43,132 nt of DNA from the NCBI GenBank assembly GCA_949295065.1, contig CASFJQ010000021.1:1-43132 (forward strand), read 5' to 3'. The notes below the pieces were generated by a model. The model was not told where the DNA came from, did no database searches, and was given only the letters and a program-made list of their open reading frames with translations. Shown in pieces: positions 19,059 to 28,100 of the stretch. The DNA comes from an uncultured Parabacteroides sp. (GTDB taxonomy: Bacteria; Bacteroidota; Bacteroidia; Bacteroidales; Tannerellaceae). The translations under genes were made by a program, and so were the position numbers. Position 1 is the first letter of the stretch. Each line of letters opens with the position of its first letter.

Positions 19059-19100
19059 ACATGGGACCGAACCCGCATCTTGCAGCATCCGGTCCCATGT
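19059..19100 (-). terminator. Terminator after the DUF4293 gene
   Basis: Perfect 11-bp stem (acatgggaccg 19059-19069 with cggtcccatgt 19090-19100) around a 20-base loop, 33 bases past the DUF4293 stop. The T-run after the stem is poor, so stalling efficiency is uncertain. Confidence 0.65.
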
Positions 19101-19133
19101 AAAATCCAATCAGGACATATTTTCAATTTAATC

Positions 19134-19601
19134 TTATCTTAATCTTTCCAAGGAACGAACCAAAGCCTCATCTGCTCCAATATTTCTTATGGCAAGATAA
19201 TCAAGAACTATACTTATGAAAGGAAAAGTCAAAGCAATTTTTCCTGTAACAGAAAGTTCATCACCCAGCTCTCCTTTAATAGAGAACAACAAAAAAGCAT
19301 AGAAACCATAAAATCCCAACATCAACAAAGCATTAAATACACACAAGCGTATTTGAAGGATTCTTTTTCTAAACAAAAATATTGTAACCAAAGCCACAAT
19401 GGCAATAACAGCTGTAAGAGCAAACAATCCCCATGCAGGATAAAGCAATTCCGGTTGCTCAACTAAATAAGTAGAAATACCAGATGCATCAAAAGTATAA
19501 AAGTTATCACCTAATTGTAATGCAGACAATGGCAAGAACAAAGTAGCTGTCATAAGAACTACAATCAACAATAAATAAACAGTCTGTATTCTCTGTAGCA
19601 T
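19134..19601 (-). CDS. DUF4293 membrane protein
   Basis: 155-aa inner-membrane protein with four predicted helices (about residues 5-28, 56-76, 84-105 and 120-140). The start MLQRIQTVYLLLIVVLMTA and the late block I-x-LDYLAIRNIGADEALVRS match DUF4293, which in Bacteroidota is regularly found next to rpoZ and bamD. Function unknown. It is downstream of rpoZ but separated by a long terminator-like hairpin, so it may be transcribed partly from its own promoter. Confidence 0.85.
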   Translation of the reverse strand: MLQRIQTVYLLLIVVLMTATLFLPLSALQLGDNFYTFDASGISTYLVEQPELLYPAWGLFALTAVIAIVALVTIFLFRKRILQIRLCVFNALLMLGFYGFYAFLLFSIKGELGDELSVTGKIALTFPFISIVLDYLAIRNIGADEALVRSLERLR

Positions 19602-19628
19602 AATGAAATTATTTTAGGTTATTCATAC

Positions 19629-19710
19629 AAAACAAAAAAGTGAGCAACCAGTACTGATAATAAAATAGTCCGAACGAACATTGAAATTATCATCTCTGAT
19701 TGCTCACTTT
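19629..19710 (-). terminator. Terminator after rpoZ
   Basis: Outer stem of 11 bp (aaagtgagcaa 19637-19647 with ttgctcacttt 19700-19710) and an inner tgataat/attatca pair (19655-19661 with 19687-19693). On the minus strand the distal arm runs into TTTTTTGTTTTG. The large loop makes it unusual but it ends in a proper T-tract. Confidence 0.7.
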
Positions 19711-19758
19711 ACAAATCAACCTGAAACTATTGTTATTAAAAACAATGTCTTTCAAGTT

Positions 19759-20091
19759 TTAGATATTATTCTTTTCCTTAGCCGGATTTCTATAATAAAC
19801 TTTACCTTCCTGATATTCCTGAGCCGCAATCAACACTGGTTTAGGAAGCTTCTCGTAATAGCGAGAAATTTCAATCTGTTCTCTGTTTTCAAAAACCTCT
19901 TCCAGATTATCATTATAAGAGGCGAACTCTTGGAGTTTCTTTTCCAGATCCTGTTTCATTTCAACACTAATCTGATTAGCCCGCTTTGCAATGATCGCTA
20001 CTGTTTCATATACATTACCTGTGTCTTCGCATAAGCTCATCATATCACGAGTAATCGTATTTGAAGGAGCGTTTGTTTTTCTGTAATCCAT
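19759..20091 (-). CDS. rpoZ: DNA-directed RNA polymerase omega subunit (Bacteroidota type)
   Basis: Small subunit that helps fold and hold the beta-prime subunit. The core AIIAKRANQISVEMKQDLEKK corresponds to the omega/Rpb6 helix that contacts beta-prime. The N-terminal TRDMMSLCEDTGNVYETVAI is typical of the Bacteroidota version, and the C-terminal tail is longer than in E. coli. 110 aa, normal for this phylum. It lies 20 bases after bamD, so the two form an operon; the hairpin downstream limits read-through to DUF4293. Confidence 0.9.
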   Translation of the reverse strand: MDYRKTNAPSNTITRDMMSLCEDTGNVYETVAIIAKRANQISVEMKQDLEKKLQEFASYNDNLEEVFENREQIEISRYYEKLPKPVLIAAQEYQEGKVYYRNPAKEKNNI

Positions 20092-20111
20092 ACTGTTGTA
20101 ATATTGAAAAT

Positions 20112-20921
20112 TTAATATGTATCAGTTATTCGTTTACTTGCATAATCATAATACTTCTGAATTTCTTTCAGATATTTTCCTTCGGGATATTCATTAGTAT
20201 AATTATAGTATTCATCCACAACTTCTCTGTATCGTCCTTGCAACTTTTCATCCACACTGACTAAAGCCAATTCATACTTTGCCTTGGCAATGAGATACAT
20301 AAACTCTTCTCTATACTTGGAATATGGATAATTCTTCAACGCGTTCTGCGCTGTAATTACCGCCGAGAGGTAATTGTTTCCCATATAAGTACCAAGATTG
20401 AAATAGAGCCTTGTTGCCTGAAGCTCTTTCAGTGCAAGTTTTTCCTGAAGCTCAAACATTATATCTTGAGCTTCTTTCGCTCTCTCGCTCTGAGGATAAT
20501 ATTCCAAATAAAGCTGCAACTGTTCTATTGCCTTGTATGTCTGAGACTGGTCCAACTGTGGCTCCGGAGAATCAAGATACAAGCCATATCCTGAATAGAA
20601 TCTGGACAATTCTGTAAATTCACCTTTCGGATAAGTCTTATAATATGTCTCAAAATATTCCGCAGCTGTTTGATAATCCTTCTGTCCGTAATAGCTTTGC
20701 GCCAACAGATAAAGAGACTCTTCCGCATGAGCAGTTCCCTTAAAGATTGTCACCAACTCATCCAGCAATGTTGCAGATTTCGAATACTGCTTCGCATTGA
20801 AATATTTCTTTGCATATGAATATTTCAATTCATAATCTGTGCTTTTTAATATATTGTTATATTCTCCACATGAAGTGAACAATACAGCACTCATCAACCA
20901 TAAAACAACAATCTTCTTCAT
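20112..20921 (-). CDS. bamD: Outer-membrane assembly lipoprotein BamD
   Basis: Component of the BAM complex that inserts beta-barrel proteins, including the patatin-barrel protein of this window, into the outer membrane. The lipoprotein signal MKKIVVLWLMSAVLFTSC gives lipidated C18. The mature part consists of TPR-like repeats: FNAKQYSKSATLLDELV, AQSYYGQKDYQTAAEYFETY, and IEQLQLYLEYYPQSERAKEA. At 269 aa it is slightly longer than E. coli BamD but usual for Bacteroidota. First gene of bamD-rpoZ, with a -7 box 19 bases upstream. Confidence 0.93.
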   Translation of the reverse strand: MKKIVVLWLMSAVLFTSCGEYNNILKSTDYELKYSYAKKYFNAKQYSKSATLLDELVTIFKGTAHAEESLYLLAQSYYGQKDYQTAAEYFETYYKTYPKGEFTELSRFYSGYGLYLDSPEPQLDQSQTYKAIEQLQLYLEYYPQSERAKEAQDIMFELQEKLALKELQATRLYFNLGTYMGNNYLSAVITAQNALKNYPYSKYREEFMYLIAKAKYELALVSVDEKLQGRYREVVDEYYNYTNEYPEGKYLKEIQKYYDYASKRITDTY

Positions 20922-20940
20922 TCAACGTATATTTAGCGTG

Positions 20941-20948
20941 CAAAGATA
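20941..20948 (-). promoter_or_regulatory. -7 box of bamD-rpoZ
   Basis: TATCTTTG on the minus strand, 19 bases before the bamD start. A -33 TTTG is not evident at the right distance. Confidence 0.55.
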
Positions 20949-20988
20949 ATATTTCCTATCGAATAAACGAAACGAAATGCACAATGTT

Positions 20989-21414
20989 TTACAACTTATA
21001 CAGTTCACTGGCAGCAATTAGCTCCAATTTATTTTCTTTTAATACTTCAGCACAGCGTTCCACATTATCCGGACGGATAATTACATTTGCAGCTTCTCCC
21101 TGAGAAAAAGCATACATATATTCCACAAATATTCCAGCTTGAGTTATTACTTCCATAGCTTTAGCCAATGCTCCCGGCTGATTAGGACAATGAAGACATA
21201 CAACATCAGCAACACTAACTGCATATGTATGTTCACGCAATACCTGAATTGCCTTATCAGTGTCAGAAACTATAAGACGCAATATTCCGAAATCTGAATT
21301 TTCAGACACTGTAAAAGCAGTCATATTAATTCCAGCATTTCCAAGGATTTTAGCTACTTCTGTAAAACGTCCGCGTTTATTCTCCAAAAATATAGATAAT
21401 TGCTTGATTAACAT
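20989..21414 (-). CDS. Tandem ACT-domain protein partnered with phenylacetate-CoA ligase
   Basis: Two ACT domains in one 141-aa chain (about residues 1-65 and 70-141): LIKQLSIFLENKRGRFTEVAKILG and LHCPNQPGALAKAMEVIT each show the Leu/Gly-rich ligand-binding turn. ACT domains bind amino acids or related effectors. A frame extends back to a TTG at 21435, right after the ligase stop, but ATG at 21414 is preferred: it is preceded by ggaggtgttt, a good ribosome-binding site, and the ACT fold starts at this Met. It follows the ligase on the same strand; this ligase-ACT pair is conserved in many anaerobes. The effector is likely aromatic or an aryl-acid derivative, an inference from context. Confidence 0.88.
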   Translation of the reverse strand: MLIKQLSIFLENKRGRFTEVAKILGNAGINMTAFTVSENSDFGILRLIVSDTDKAIQVLREHTYAVSVADVVCLHCPNQPGALAKAMEVITQAGIFVEYMYAFSQGEAANVIIRPDNVERCAEVLKENKLELIAASELYKL

Positions 21415-21435
21415 AAACACCTCCAGTTTTATCAA

Positions 21436-22737
21436 TTAAACTAATTTTCTGTTATCTATCACATGCTTAGCCTTGCCCATGCTTCGTTCGATTGTGCAAG
21501 GTTCAACAATCTTAATATCCGGTTGCAAACCAATAACACTTTGTATTCTGTTTGCTATTTTCTTTTTCAAAGCCAAAAGCTTATTCATCTCGTCTGTGTA
21601 ATATTCCGGACGAACTTCAACCTGAATCTGGAAAGTATCTGTATTATTGACACGGTCAACAACAATAAGATACTGAGCTTCGAATTCCGGCATTTCCAAA
21701 ATTACTGATTCTACCTGAGACGGGAAAACATTTACGCCACGAATAATAAGCATATCGTCACTTCTTCCCATAATTCTACCCATTCTTACGGCTGTACGTC
21801 CACAATCACATTTTTCATAATTCAAAGTCGTCAAGTCACGAGTTCTGTACCTAATCATTGGCATACCTTCTTTGGTAAGAGTTGTCAGAACAAGTTCACC
21901 TTGTTGTCCAGGTTCTACAGGCTGCAATGTAACTGGATCAACAATTTCCGGGAAAAAGTGGTCTTCCCACAAATGTGTTCCGTTCTGGCACTCACATTCT
22001 CCACCAACACCAGGACCGCATATTTCTGTCAAACCATAAATATCATATGCCTTTATATTTAACTTCTCTTCAAGTTCCTTACGCATATTTTCAGTCCATG
22101 GTTCAGCCCCAAATACTCCAATACGAAGCTGAAACTCGTCCAAAGACACTCCTGATTTCCTTATTGTTTCAGCAAGATATAACGCATAAGAAGGAGTACA
22201 AGCCAAACCTTTTGCTCCAAAATCATGCATCAATTGTATTTGTTTCTGAGTATTACCGCTACTCATAGGTATAACTGTTCCACCTATATTCTCAACACCG
22301 CCATGCAGCCCAAGTCCACCGGTAAACAAGCCATAACCATAAGAAACCTGTACTGCATCATTTTTACTGAAACCGTATGCTGTCAAACAACGTGAAACGA
22401 CTTCCGCCCATATTGACAAGTCCTTACGCGTATAACCTACAACTATAGGCTTACCAGTTGTTCCTGAAGAAGCATGTAGGCGAACTATCTCAGACATCGG
22501 AACAGCCATCAATCCAAATGGATAATTATCCCTCAAGTCTTGTTTTACGGTAAAAGGAAGCTTGACTATATCATCTATAGTCTGTATATCATTAGGAGTC
22601 AAACCCAATTCCTGCATTTTCTTTCTGTAAAAAGAGGAATTATGATAAACATGTTCAACTACCCGTCTCAATCTTATACCTTGCAATTTCCGCATATCCT
22701 CGCGGTTCATGCACTCAATTGTTTCATTCCAAATCAT
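21436..22737 (-). CDS. paaK: Phenylacetate-CoA ligase
   Basis: ANL-superfamily adenylating enzyme that makes aryl-acetyl-CoA from an aryl-acetate, ATP and CoA in the cytoplasm. Seen: N-terminal RRVVEHVYHNSSFYR, the ATP loop HASSGTTGKPIVVGYT (S90-P97), YDIYGLTEICGPGVGGEC, and the hinge region GRSDDMLIIRGVNVFPSQVE with C-terminal catalytic-Lys context SMGKAKHVIDNR. Length (433 aa) matches PaaK. In gut anaerobes such ligases usually sit with indolepyruvate ferredoxin oxidoreductase and work in reversible aromatic amino-acid fermentation. Here only the ACT partner follows; no oxidoreductase is within the window. It is divergent from the MFS gene. Confidence 0.93.
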   Translation of the reverse strand: MIWNETIECMNREDMRKLQGIRLRRVVEHVYHNSSFYRKKMQELGLTPNDIQTIDDIVKLPFTVKQDLRDNYPFGLMAVPMSEIVRLHASSGTTGKPIVVGYTRKDLSIWAEVVSRCLTAYGFSKNDAVQVSYGYGLFTGGLGLHGGVENIGGTVIPMSSGNTQKQIQLMHDFGAKGLACTPSYALYLAETIRKSGVSLDEFQLRIGVFGAEPWTENMRKELEEKLNIKAYDIYGLTEICGPGVGGECECQNGTHLWEDHFFPEIVDPVTLQPVEPGQQGELVLTTLTKEGMPMIRYRTRDLTTLNYEKCDCGRTAVRMGRIMGRSDDMLIIRGVNVFPSQVESVILEMPEFEAQYLIVVDRVNNTDTFQIQVEVRPEYYTDEMNKLLALKKKIANRIQSVIGLQPDIKIVEPCTIERSMGKAKHVIDNRKLV

Positions 22738-22792
22738 GGTCTAGATTTATTAGTTAGATTAACATTTCTGTACAAAGAAACAACTTTTTCAT

Positions 22793-22800
22793 TAATTTTG
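22793..22800 (+). promoter_or_regulatory. -7 box of the MFS gene
   Basis: TAATTTTG matches TAnnTTTG, 27 bases before the ATG at 22828. No perfect TTTG upstream; TTTCTG lies near the expected -33 site. Confidence 0.5.
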
Positions 22801-22827
22801 CATGCTGATAATAATAATTTTTCCATT

Positions 22828-24009
22828 ATGCAGCGTAATCTTCTTTCACTTTACATAATTAAACTATCAAAATGGTTCACATTAGTAATGCCTATCATAG
22901 TTTTGTTCTATGAAGAGCATAAATTAGGACTGCAGGATGTTTTCATTCTGAAAAGTATTTATTCAATAGCTGCTGTAGCTTTAGAAATCCCTTCAGGATA
23001 TATAGCTGATGTTTGGGGAAGGAGAAAAACTCTAATACTCGGTTGCGTGTTGTTTTTCCTGGGATATCTTTGCTATTCTTTCACATCAACATTTCAGGCA
23101 TTCGTAGTAGCTGAGCTTTTACTCGGCATAGGACAAACAATGGTAAACGGAGCAGACTCAGCCCTGCTCTACGATACAACAGCGCACTACAATAAAGAAA
23201 ATCTCTATCTCAGATATGAAGGAAGAATTACCATGATTGGAAATTTCGCAGAAGCAATAGCAGGAGTTTTCGGAGGTTTGCTTGCTGCATATTCTCTAAG
23301 ATATCCGTTTTATGCCCAATCATTAATTGCGTTCTCAGGTATTCCAGCAGCATTTGCTCTAAAGGAATTTACATCAAAAGGAAAGATTCAAAATCCAGTC
23401 AATGAGATATTACGCATTATAAAATATTCACTGGTTACTAACAAGAAACTATGTTATAATATAATGTATTCAGGTATTATCGGTGCCGCCACTCTTATGA
23501 TGGCTTGGTTCGTTCAGCCAGTATTAATCCATTTGGATACACCCACAGAGTGGTTCGGTGTTATATGGACTGTACTTAACCTTACTGTAGGTGTAGCAGC
23601 TTTATATTCCGACAGAGTAGAGAATTATTTTGGTATGAACAAAATGAACATACTAATTCTTCTGACCATAGCAGGAGGATATATTGCACTGGCATATAAT
23701 CTGACATATGCAGGACTTGCGGTGTTGTTCGTATTCTATATTTTCAGAGGTTTTGCCACACCGATATTGAAAGGCTACATTAACCAGATGACATTTTCAG
23801 AAATGAGGGCAACAGTCCTTTCCATAAGGAATTTCATAATCCGACTGATGTTTGCAATCACAGCGCCGTTCGTAGGATGGCTTAATGACGTTTACTCTCT
23901 AAAAACAGCACTGTTGGTCACTGCCGCGATGATTCTTGTTCCCGGAGCTATTTTCGTATGGCTGCATTATTCTCCATGCTCAACAAATACCAACCGTCCG
24001 GTGTCATAA
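22828..24009 (+). CDS. Major facilitator superfamily transporter
   Basis: Polytopic inner-membrane carrier, 393 aa with about 12 hydrophobic segments. The loop motif GYIADVWGRRKTL after helix 2 is a good MFS motif A (G-x-x-x-D-x-x-G-R-R-K/R). The frame is open further upstream to 22540, but that part lies antisense to the ligase gene and is polar and unstructured; ATG 22828 follows the -7 box and begins the first membrane segment. Substrate cannot be told; such carriers in this phylum are often drug or sugar exporters. Its 3' end overlaps the converging lipocalin gene by 43 bases. Confidence 0.85.
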   Translation: MQRNLLSLYIIKLSKWFTLVMPIIVLFYEEHKLGLQDVFILKSIYSIAAVALEIPSGYIADVWGRRKTLILGCVLFFLGYLCYSFTSTFQAFVVAELLLGIGQTMVNGADSALLYDTTAHYNKENLYLRYEGRITMIGNFAEAIAGVFGGLLAAYSLRYPFYAQSLIAFSGIPAAFALKEFTSKGKIQNPVNEILRIIKYSLVTNKKLCYNIMYSGIIGAATLMMAWFVQPVLIHLDTPTEWFGVIWTVLNLTVGVAALYSDRVENYFGMNKMNILILLTIAGGYIALAYNLTYAGLAVLFVFYIFRGFATPILKGYINQMTFSEMRATVLSIRNFIIRLMFAITAPFVGWLNDVYSLKTALLVTAAMILVPGAIFVWLHYSPCSTNTNRPVS

Positions 24010-24497
24010 CCGCGAGTTTTAAGTCTGGCAACCAGTTCTTCCTTTAGTTTATCATCCATAAACTTTTCGCGGCTCATTATCCACAGATATTTGTCGGAAC
24101 TGCTTCCAATAAGCATATACTGATAGTCATCATCTACTTCCATAACATAATAATCAGAATAAAACCACAGGAAAAAAGAAACCTTAAGCTTTCCAGGATC
24201 TGATGGATCAGGCTGTTTTGCTTTTCCCTTGATTTCTTTCTTCTCACCATCTTTAATTCCTTGATTGAATACTTCAATTTTTCCATTATCAAGTAAAGTG
24301 TAGGTTGCAGACACATGAGTCATACCCTTCTCAAACCTATGTTCATAGCGTGCAATTTCATACCATTTACCCACAAATCTGCCGAGGTCAAAAACCTTTA
24401 CCGTACTGTTGTCTATCATAGATTCTTTTTTATTCTCAGAAAAACTACAACTTGAAAAGCCTAAAATTAAACATAACAGTAATAGAATTTTTTTCAT
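23967..24497 (-). CDS. Bacterial lipocalin lipoprotein (Blc-like)
   Basis: Outer-membrane-anchored beta-barrel lipid-binding protein. The lipoprotein signal MKKILLLLCLILGFSSC gives lipid-modified C17. Lipocalin motif 1 FVGKWYEIARYEHRFEKG, the middle GKAKQPDPSDPGKLKVSFF and the later YQYMLIGSSSDKYLWIMSR match Blc, which binds lysophospholipids. ATG 24497 is preferred over 24503 because it begins the standard MKK signal peptide and the -7 box lies only two bases upstream of 24503, so the transcript would begin about there. 176 aa, usual for the family. Overlaps the MFS gene tail by 43 bases. Confidence 0.92.
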   Translation of the reverse strand: MKKILLLLCLILGFSSCSFSENKKESMIDNSTVKVFDLGRFVGKWYEIARYEHRFEKGMTHVSATYTLLDNGKIEVFNQGIKDGEKKEIKGKAKQPDPSDPGKLKVSFFLWFYSDYYVMEVDDDYQYMLIGSSSDKYLWIMSREKFMDDKLKEELVARLKTRGYDTGRLVFVEHGE

Positions 24498-24504
24498 AAT
24501 CATA

Positions 24505-24537
24505 CAAATATAATTTCAAATAATCGTCCTATCACAA
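24505..24537 (-). promoter_or_regulatory. Promoter of the lipocalin gene
   Basis: TTTG (complement 24534-24537) and TATATTTG (24505-24512) on the minus strand with a 21-base spacer. It overlaps the end of the VOC gene. The -7 box almost touches the start codon, predicting a leaderless or nearly leaderless mRNA. Confidence 0.65.
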
Positions 24538-24918
24538 ATACTCGCAAAATTCAACCTTTTCCTTGTTTGGTCCGAGTATTGTAAAAAACTTAACCCCATT
24601 CTCCCAGAAAGGAAGGGAATTTACCTGTTTGTCCAACATTTCAAAGTCCATCCCCTTTATTTCTTCAAAAAGGGAATCGATATTCTTCACATTAATCGCA
24701 AAATGGTCGATAGCTCCGCTTTTCATTACCGCCTGATTATTTTCATAAGTTTCAATAACCAAGTCATACATACGAAGAAAAGTAACAGTTTCATCACCAT
24801 TACGTGTGCTGTAAGCTACTTCAAAACCTAATTTCTTGTAAAACTCAACTGTTTCATTAATGTTATTTGTCGGAATGCCTATATGCTGCAATCCTGAACA
24901 ATATTCTTTTACTCCCAT
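24532..24918 (-). CDS. VOC-superfamily protein (glyoxalase-like)
   Basis: 128-aa protein with the paired beta-alpha-beta-beta-beta fold of the vicinal-oxygen-chelate superfamily. N-terminal GLQHIGIPTNNINETVEFYKK and, in the second half, IDHFAINVKNIDSLFEEI and KVEFCEYL carry the His and Glu positions (H12-type, internal E, H-F-A, C-terminal E) that bind a divalent metal in glyoxalase I. Lactoylglutathione lyase is a common automatic name, but many members act on other substrates, and this phylum mostly lacks glutathione. Cytoplasmic. It precedes the lipocalin gene on the same strand and forms the left border of the CRISPR locus. Confidence 0.8.
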   Translation of the reverse strand: MGVKEYCSGLQHIGIPTNNINETVEFYKKLGFEVAYSTRNGDETVTFLRMYDLVIETYENNQAVMKSGAIDHFAINVKNIDSLFEEIKGMDFEMLDKQVNSLPFWENGVKFFTILGPNKEKVEFCEYL

Positions 24919-25080
24919 GATATTATATGTTAATATGATTATATTTCATCTCCAAAAAACAAATATCAAACTTTTCATACAATATTTTATATTTTCATCA
25001 AAAAATTTTTTCTGATTAAACCGATAGAATTGTTTTTCAAATACTCACTTATACTATTCACTCTACCCAAATTGCTGTTT

Positions 25081-25094
25081 TGAAATATATTTCA
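25081..25094. promoter_or_regulatory. Perfect 14-base palindrome upstream of cas12a
   Basis: TGAAATATATTTCA reads the same on both strands, 50 bases before the cas12a ATG, and includes TATATTTC, one base off the -7 consensus. It could be the cas12a promoter, an operator, or chance in AT-rich DNA. The rest of the 226-base gap from 24919 shows no gene. Confidence 0.35.
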
Positions 25095-25144
25095 TAAATT
25101 CACCACATTGTTAACATTATAACACAAATTTAATCAAGAATAAA

Positions 25145-28100
25145 ATGAAAAACGAAAGACTTACTAAATTTGAAGACTTTACAAACCTGTACAGTTTGGA
25201 AAAAACTTTACGTTTCAGCTTAATTCCAGTTGAAGGAACCGATACGGAATATTTGCAAAAAATTATCCGTGAAGATGAGCGCAGAGCCGAGTATTATAAG
25301 CAAGTAAAAAAGTATATTGATGAATATCACAAGTGGTTTATCAATCAATCGCTAAGCAAGTTCCAATTTCAATATGAGGATAATAAGAAACAATATTCGT
25401 TATCCGAATATTATATGTATTATCATCTGAATAATAAAGCAGACAGCGAAAAACGAAAGAAAGCGTTAAATACTATTCAGTCAAACCTACGAAAACAAAT
25501 AGCCAAATTCCTTAAAGGACAGAAAGCTTATGATAATATTTACAAGCAAAAGTTAATTACAGAGGCTTTACCGGCTTTTATTCAAGATGAATCAAAAAAG
25601 GTAATTATTCAGGAATTCAATAAGTTTACCAGTTATTTTTCCGGATTTCACGAGAACAGGAAGAATATATATTCGGAAGAAGAAAAATCAACGGCAATTG
25701 CTTTCCGTATCGTCCACGAGAATCTTCCCCGATTTATTGACAACATGTATGTTTTCGATATTATCCGTGCGCTTCCGGAGTTTGAAGAAAGTATCCGGAA
25801 TGTCTGCCAAAGTTTTGCCGACAAGCTGACGGTCGCTTCTTTGCAGGAAGTGTTCGCACTGCCTTATTTCAACCAAGTATTAACACAGAGCCAGATTGAA
25901 ATCTATAATGCAATTATTGGCGGTAAAACCGAAGAAAAACAGGAGGTGAAAATACAAGGATTGAACGAATATATCAATCTTTACAATCAACAGCATAAAG
26001 AAAAACGTATTCCTTTATTCAAGCCTTTATATAAACAGATTCTCAGCGACAGAGAAGCCATATCCTGGCTGCCCGAAACATTCAAAACGGATAAAGAGCT
26101 GTTTGATAGTATTCGGGAATATTATACAATACTGATTAGCGTTTTGGAAAATAAAGAGAATAAACAAGCGCATAGTTTCAAAGAGTTTATTCAGTTATTG
26201 AATGACCCGGCAATCTTGAAAGGCATCTATATCCGTAATGATACGCAATTAACGGATATTTCACAACGCGAGTTCAAGGATTGGGGACTTATCCGAAAAG
26301 CCATCGAAGCTGATTACGAAAAGAAAACACCCCAAAAGAAATCACAATCTTACGAAAAATATAATGAGCAGAAAGAAAAGTATTGGAAATCTTCCGACAG
26401 TTTCTCCATTGCATTTATCAATCATTGTGTATCCGAATATCTGAACAGGGAAATCCGATTGGAAAATTATTTCCTAAGTTTGGGTTGCGTCAATAATGAA
26501 TCCGTTCAATTGGAAAACTGGATTGCCCGTATAAAGAATCGTTATACTGATATAGAAGATTTGCTGCTTTCGGAAAGACAGGAAAACAATCTGATCCGCA
26601 ATGAAGAGGCAGTCGAGAAAATCAAATTGTTTTTGGATACGATAAAAGGTTTTCAATCCTTTATACGTCCACTATTGGGAAAAGGTGATGAAACCGATCG
26701 GGCTGTTATATTCTATAATGAACTGACTTGGTTTTGGGATACAATTGTTTCGATAAACCCATTATATGATAAGGTAAGGAATTATCTGACCCGTAAACCT
26801 TATTCTACGGAAAAAATCAAATTGAATTTTGAGAATCCCACCTTATTATCCGGATGGGATTCCAACACAGAGCGGAATTATCTGTCCGTTTTATTCAAGA
26901 AAGATAATCTGTATTATCTGGGTATTATGAATAAACAGCATCGAAAGATTTTCGAATCAAAGAATATTCCGGACGATACGGCTTTCTATGAGAAAATGGA
27001 ATATAAATTCTTTAAGAGAGCTACATTAATGATTCCCAAATGCAGTACGCAGCTTAAAGATGTACAGAATCATTTTAAAAACAGTTGTGAAGATTATATC
27101 CTGAAAGGAAAAGGATTTATACAGCCGTTAAAAATTACCAAAGAAATCTATGATTTGAATAATGTAACTTATAATGGGTGCAAGAAATTTGAATCAAATT
27201 ATAACAAACAAACAGGAGATACAGACGGGTTTAACCGAGCTCTTACTACATGGATTCAATTCTGTATGGAATTTCTGAAAGTATATCCGAGTACGGCTAT
27301 TTATGACTTCTCCGGTTTAAAACCGATTGAAGCTTATAAGCAGCTTAATGAATTTTATGCAGATGTCAATAAGTTGTTGTATAGTATCAGTTTCCGTAAT
27401 ATATCTGAGAAATACATACATCAATTGGTTAAGGAAGGAAAATTATTCTTATTCCAAATATACAGCAAGGATTTCTCCGCACACAGCAAAGGAACTCCAA
27501 ATCTGCATACTTTATATTGGAAAATGCTTTTTGATGCGGATAATCTGAGTGACGTTGTTTATATGTTAAACGGACAGGCGGAAGTATTCTTCCGTAAAAA
27601 GAGCTTGTCGTATGACAAGCCTACACATCCGGCTCATGTTCCGATAAAAAACAAGAACAAAAACAGCAAAAAGGAAGAAAGAATATTACCTTATGATTTA
27701 ATTAAGGATAAGCGCTATACCAAAGACTGTTATTTATTCCATGTTCCTATTACGATTAATTTCAAACAGAAGGATAATGATGCTTTACTGAACGAGGAAG
27801 TGAGAAACTATTTAAAGTATAACGAAAATCCTTATATAATCGGAATAGACCGAGGTGAAAGACATTTGATTTATATCTCGGTTATCGACAATCAAGGAAA
27901 TATTGCGGAACAATGTTCACTCAATAAGATTATCAATGAATATAACGGCGAGACTTATACAACCGATTATCATGATCTGTTAAATCAAAAAGCCAGTCAA
28001 TTGGATGAGGCTCGTAAGAACTGGAAAACAATAGAGAATATTAAAGAACTGAAAGAAGGCTATTTAAGCCAAGTAATCCATAAAATAACCGAACTGATGA

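Larger units (their letters stand above)
18754..19133. other. 380-base gap upstream of rubrerythrin
   Basis: No gene seen. It holds the imperfect -7 box (18803-18810), an AT-rich stretch, repeat copy B (18919-18999) and the terminator of the next gene (19059-19100). Confidence 0.7.

Noticed and set aside
22540-22827. N-terminal extension of the MFS protein by 96 codons
   Set aside because: It lies antisense to the ligase gene start and crosses the intergenic promoter; the membrane protein starts naturally at ATG 22828.
24919-25144. Degenerate CRISPR repeat or crRNA-like autoregulator upstream of cas12a
   Set aside because: The stretch cttatactattcactcta has only loose likeness to the repeat handle and cannot form its stem.
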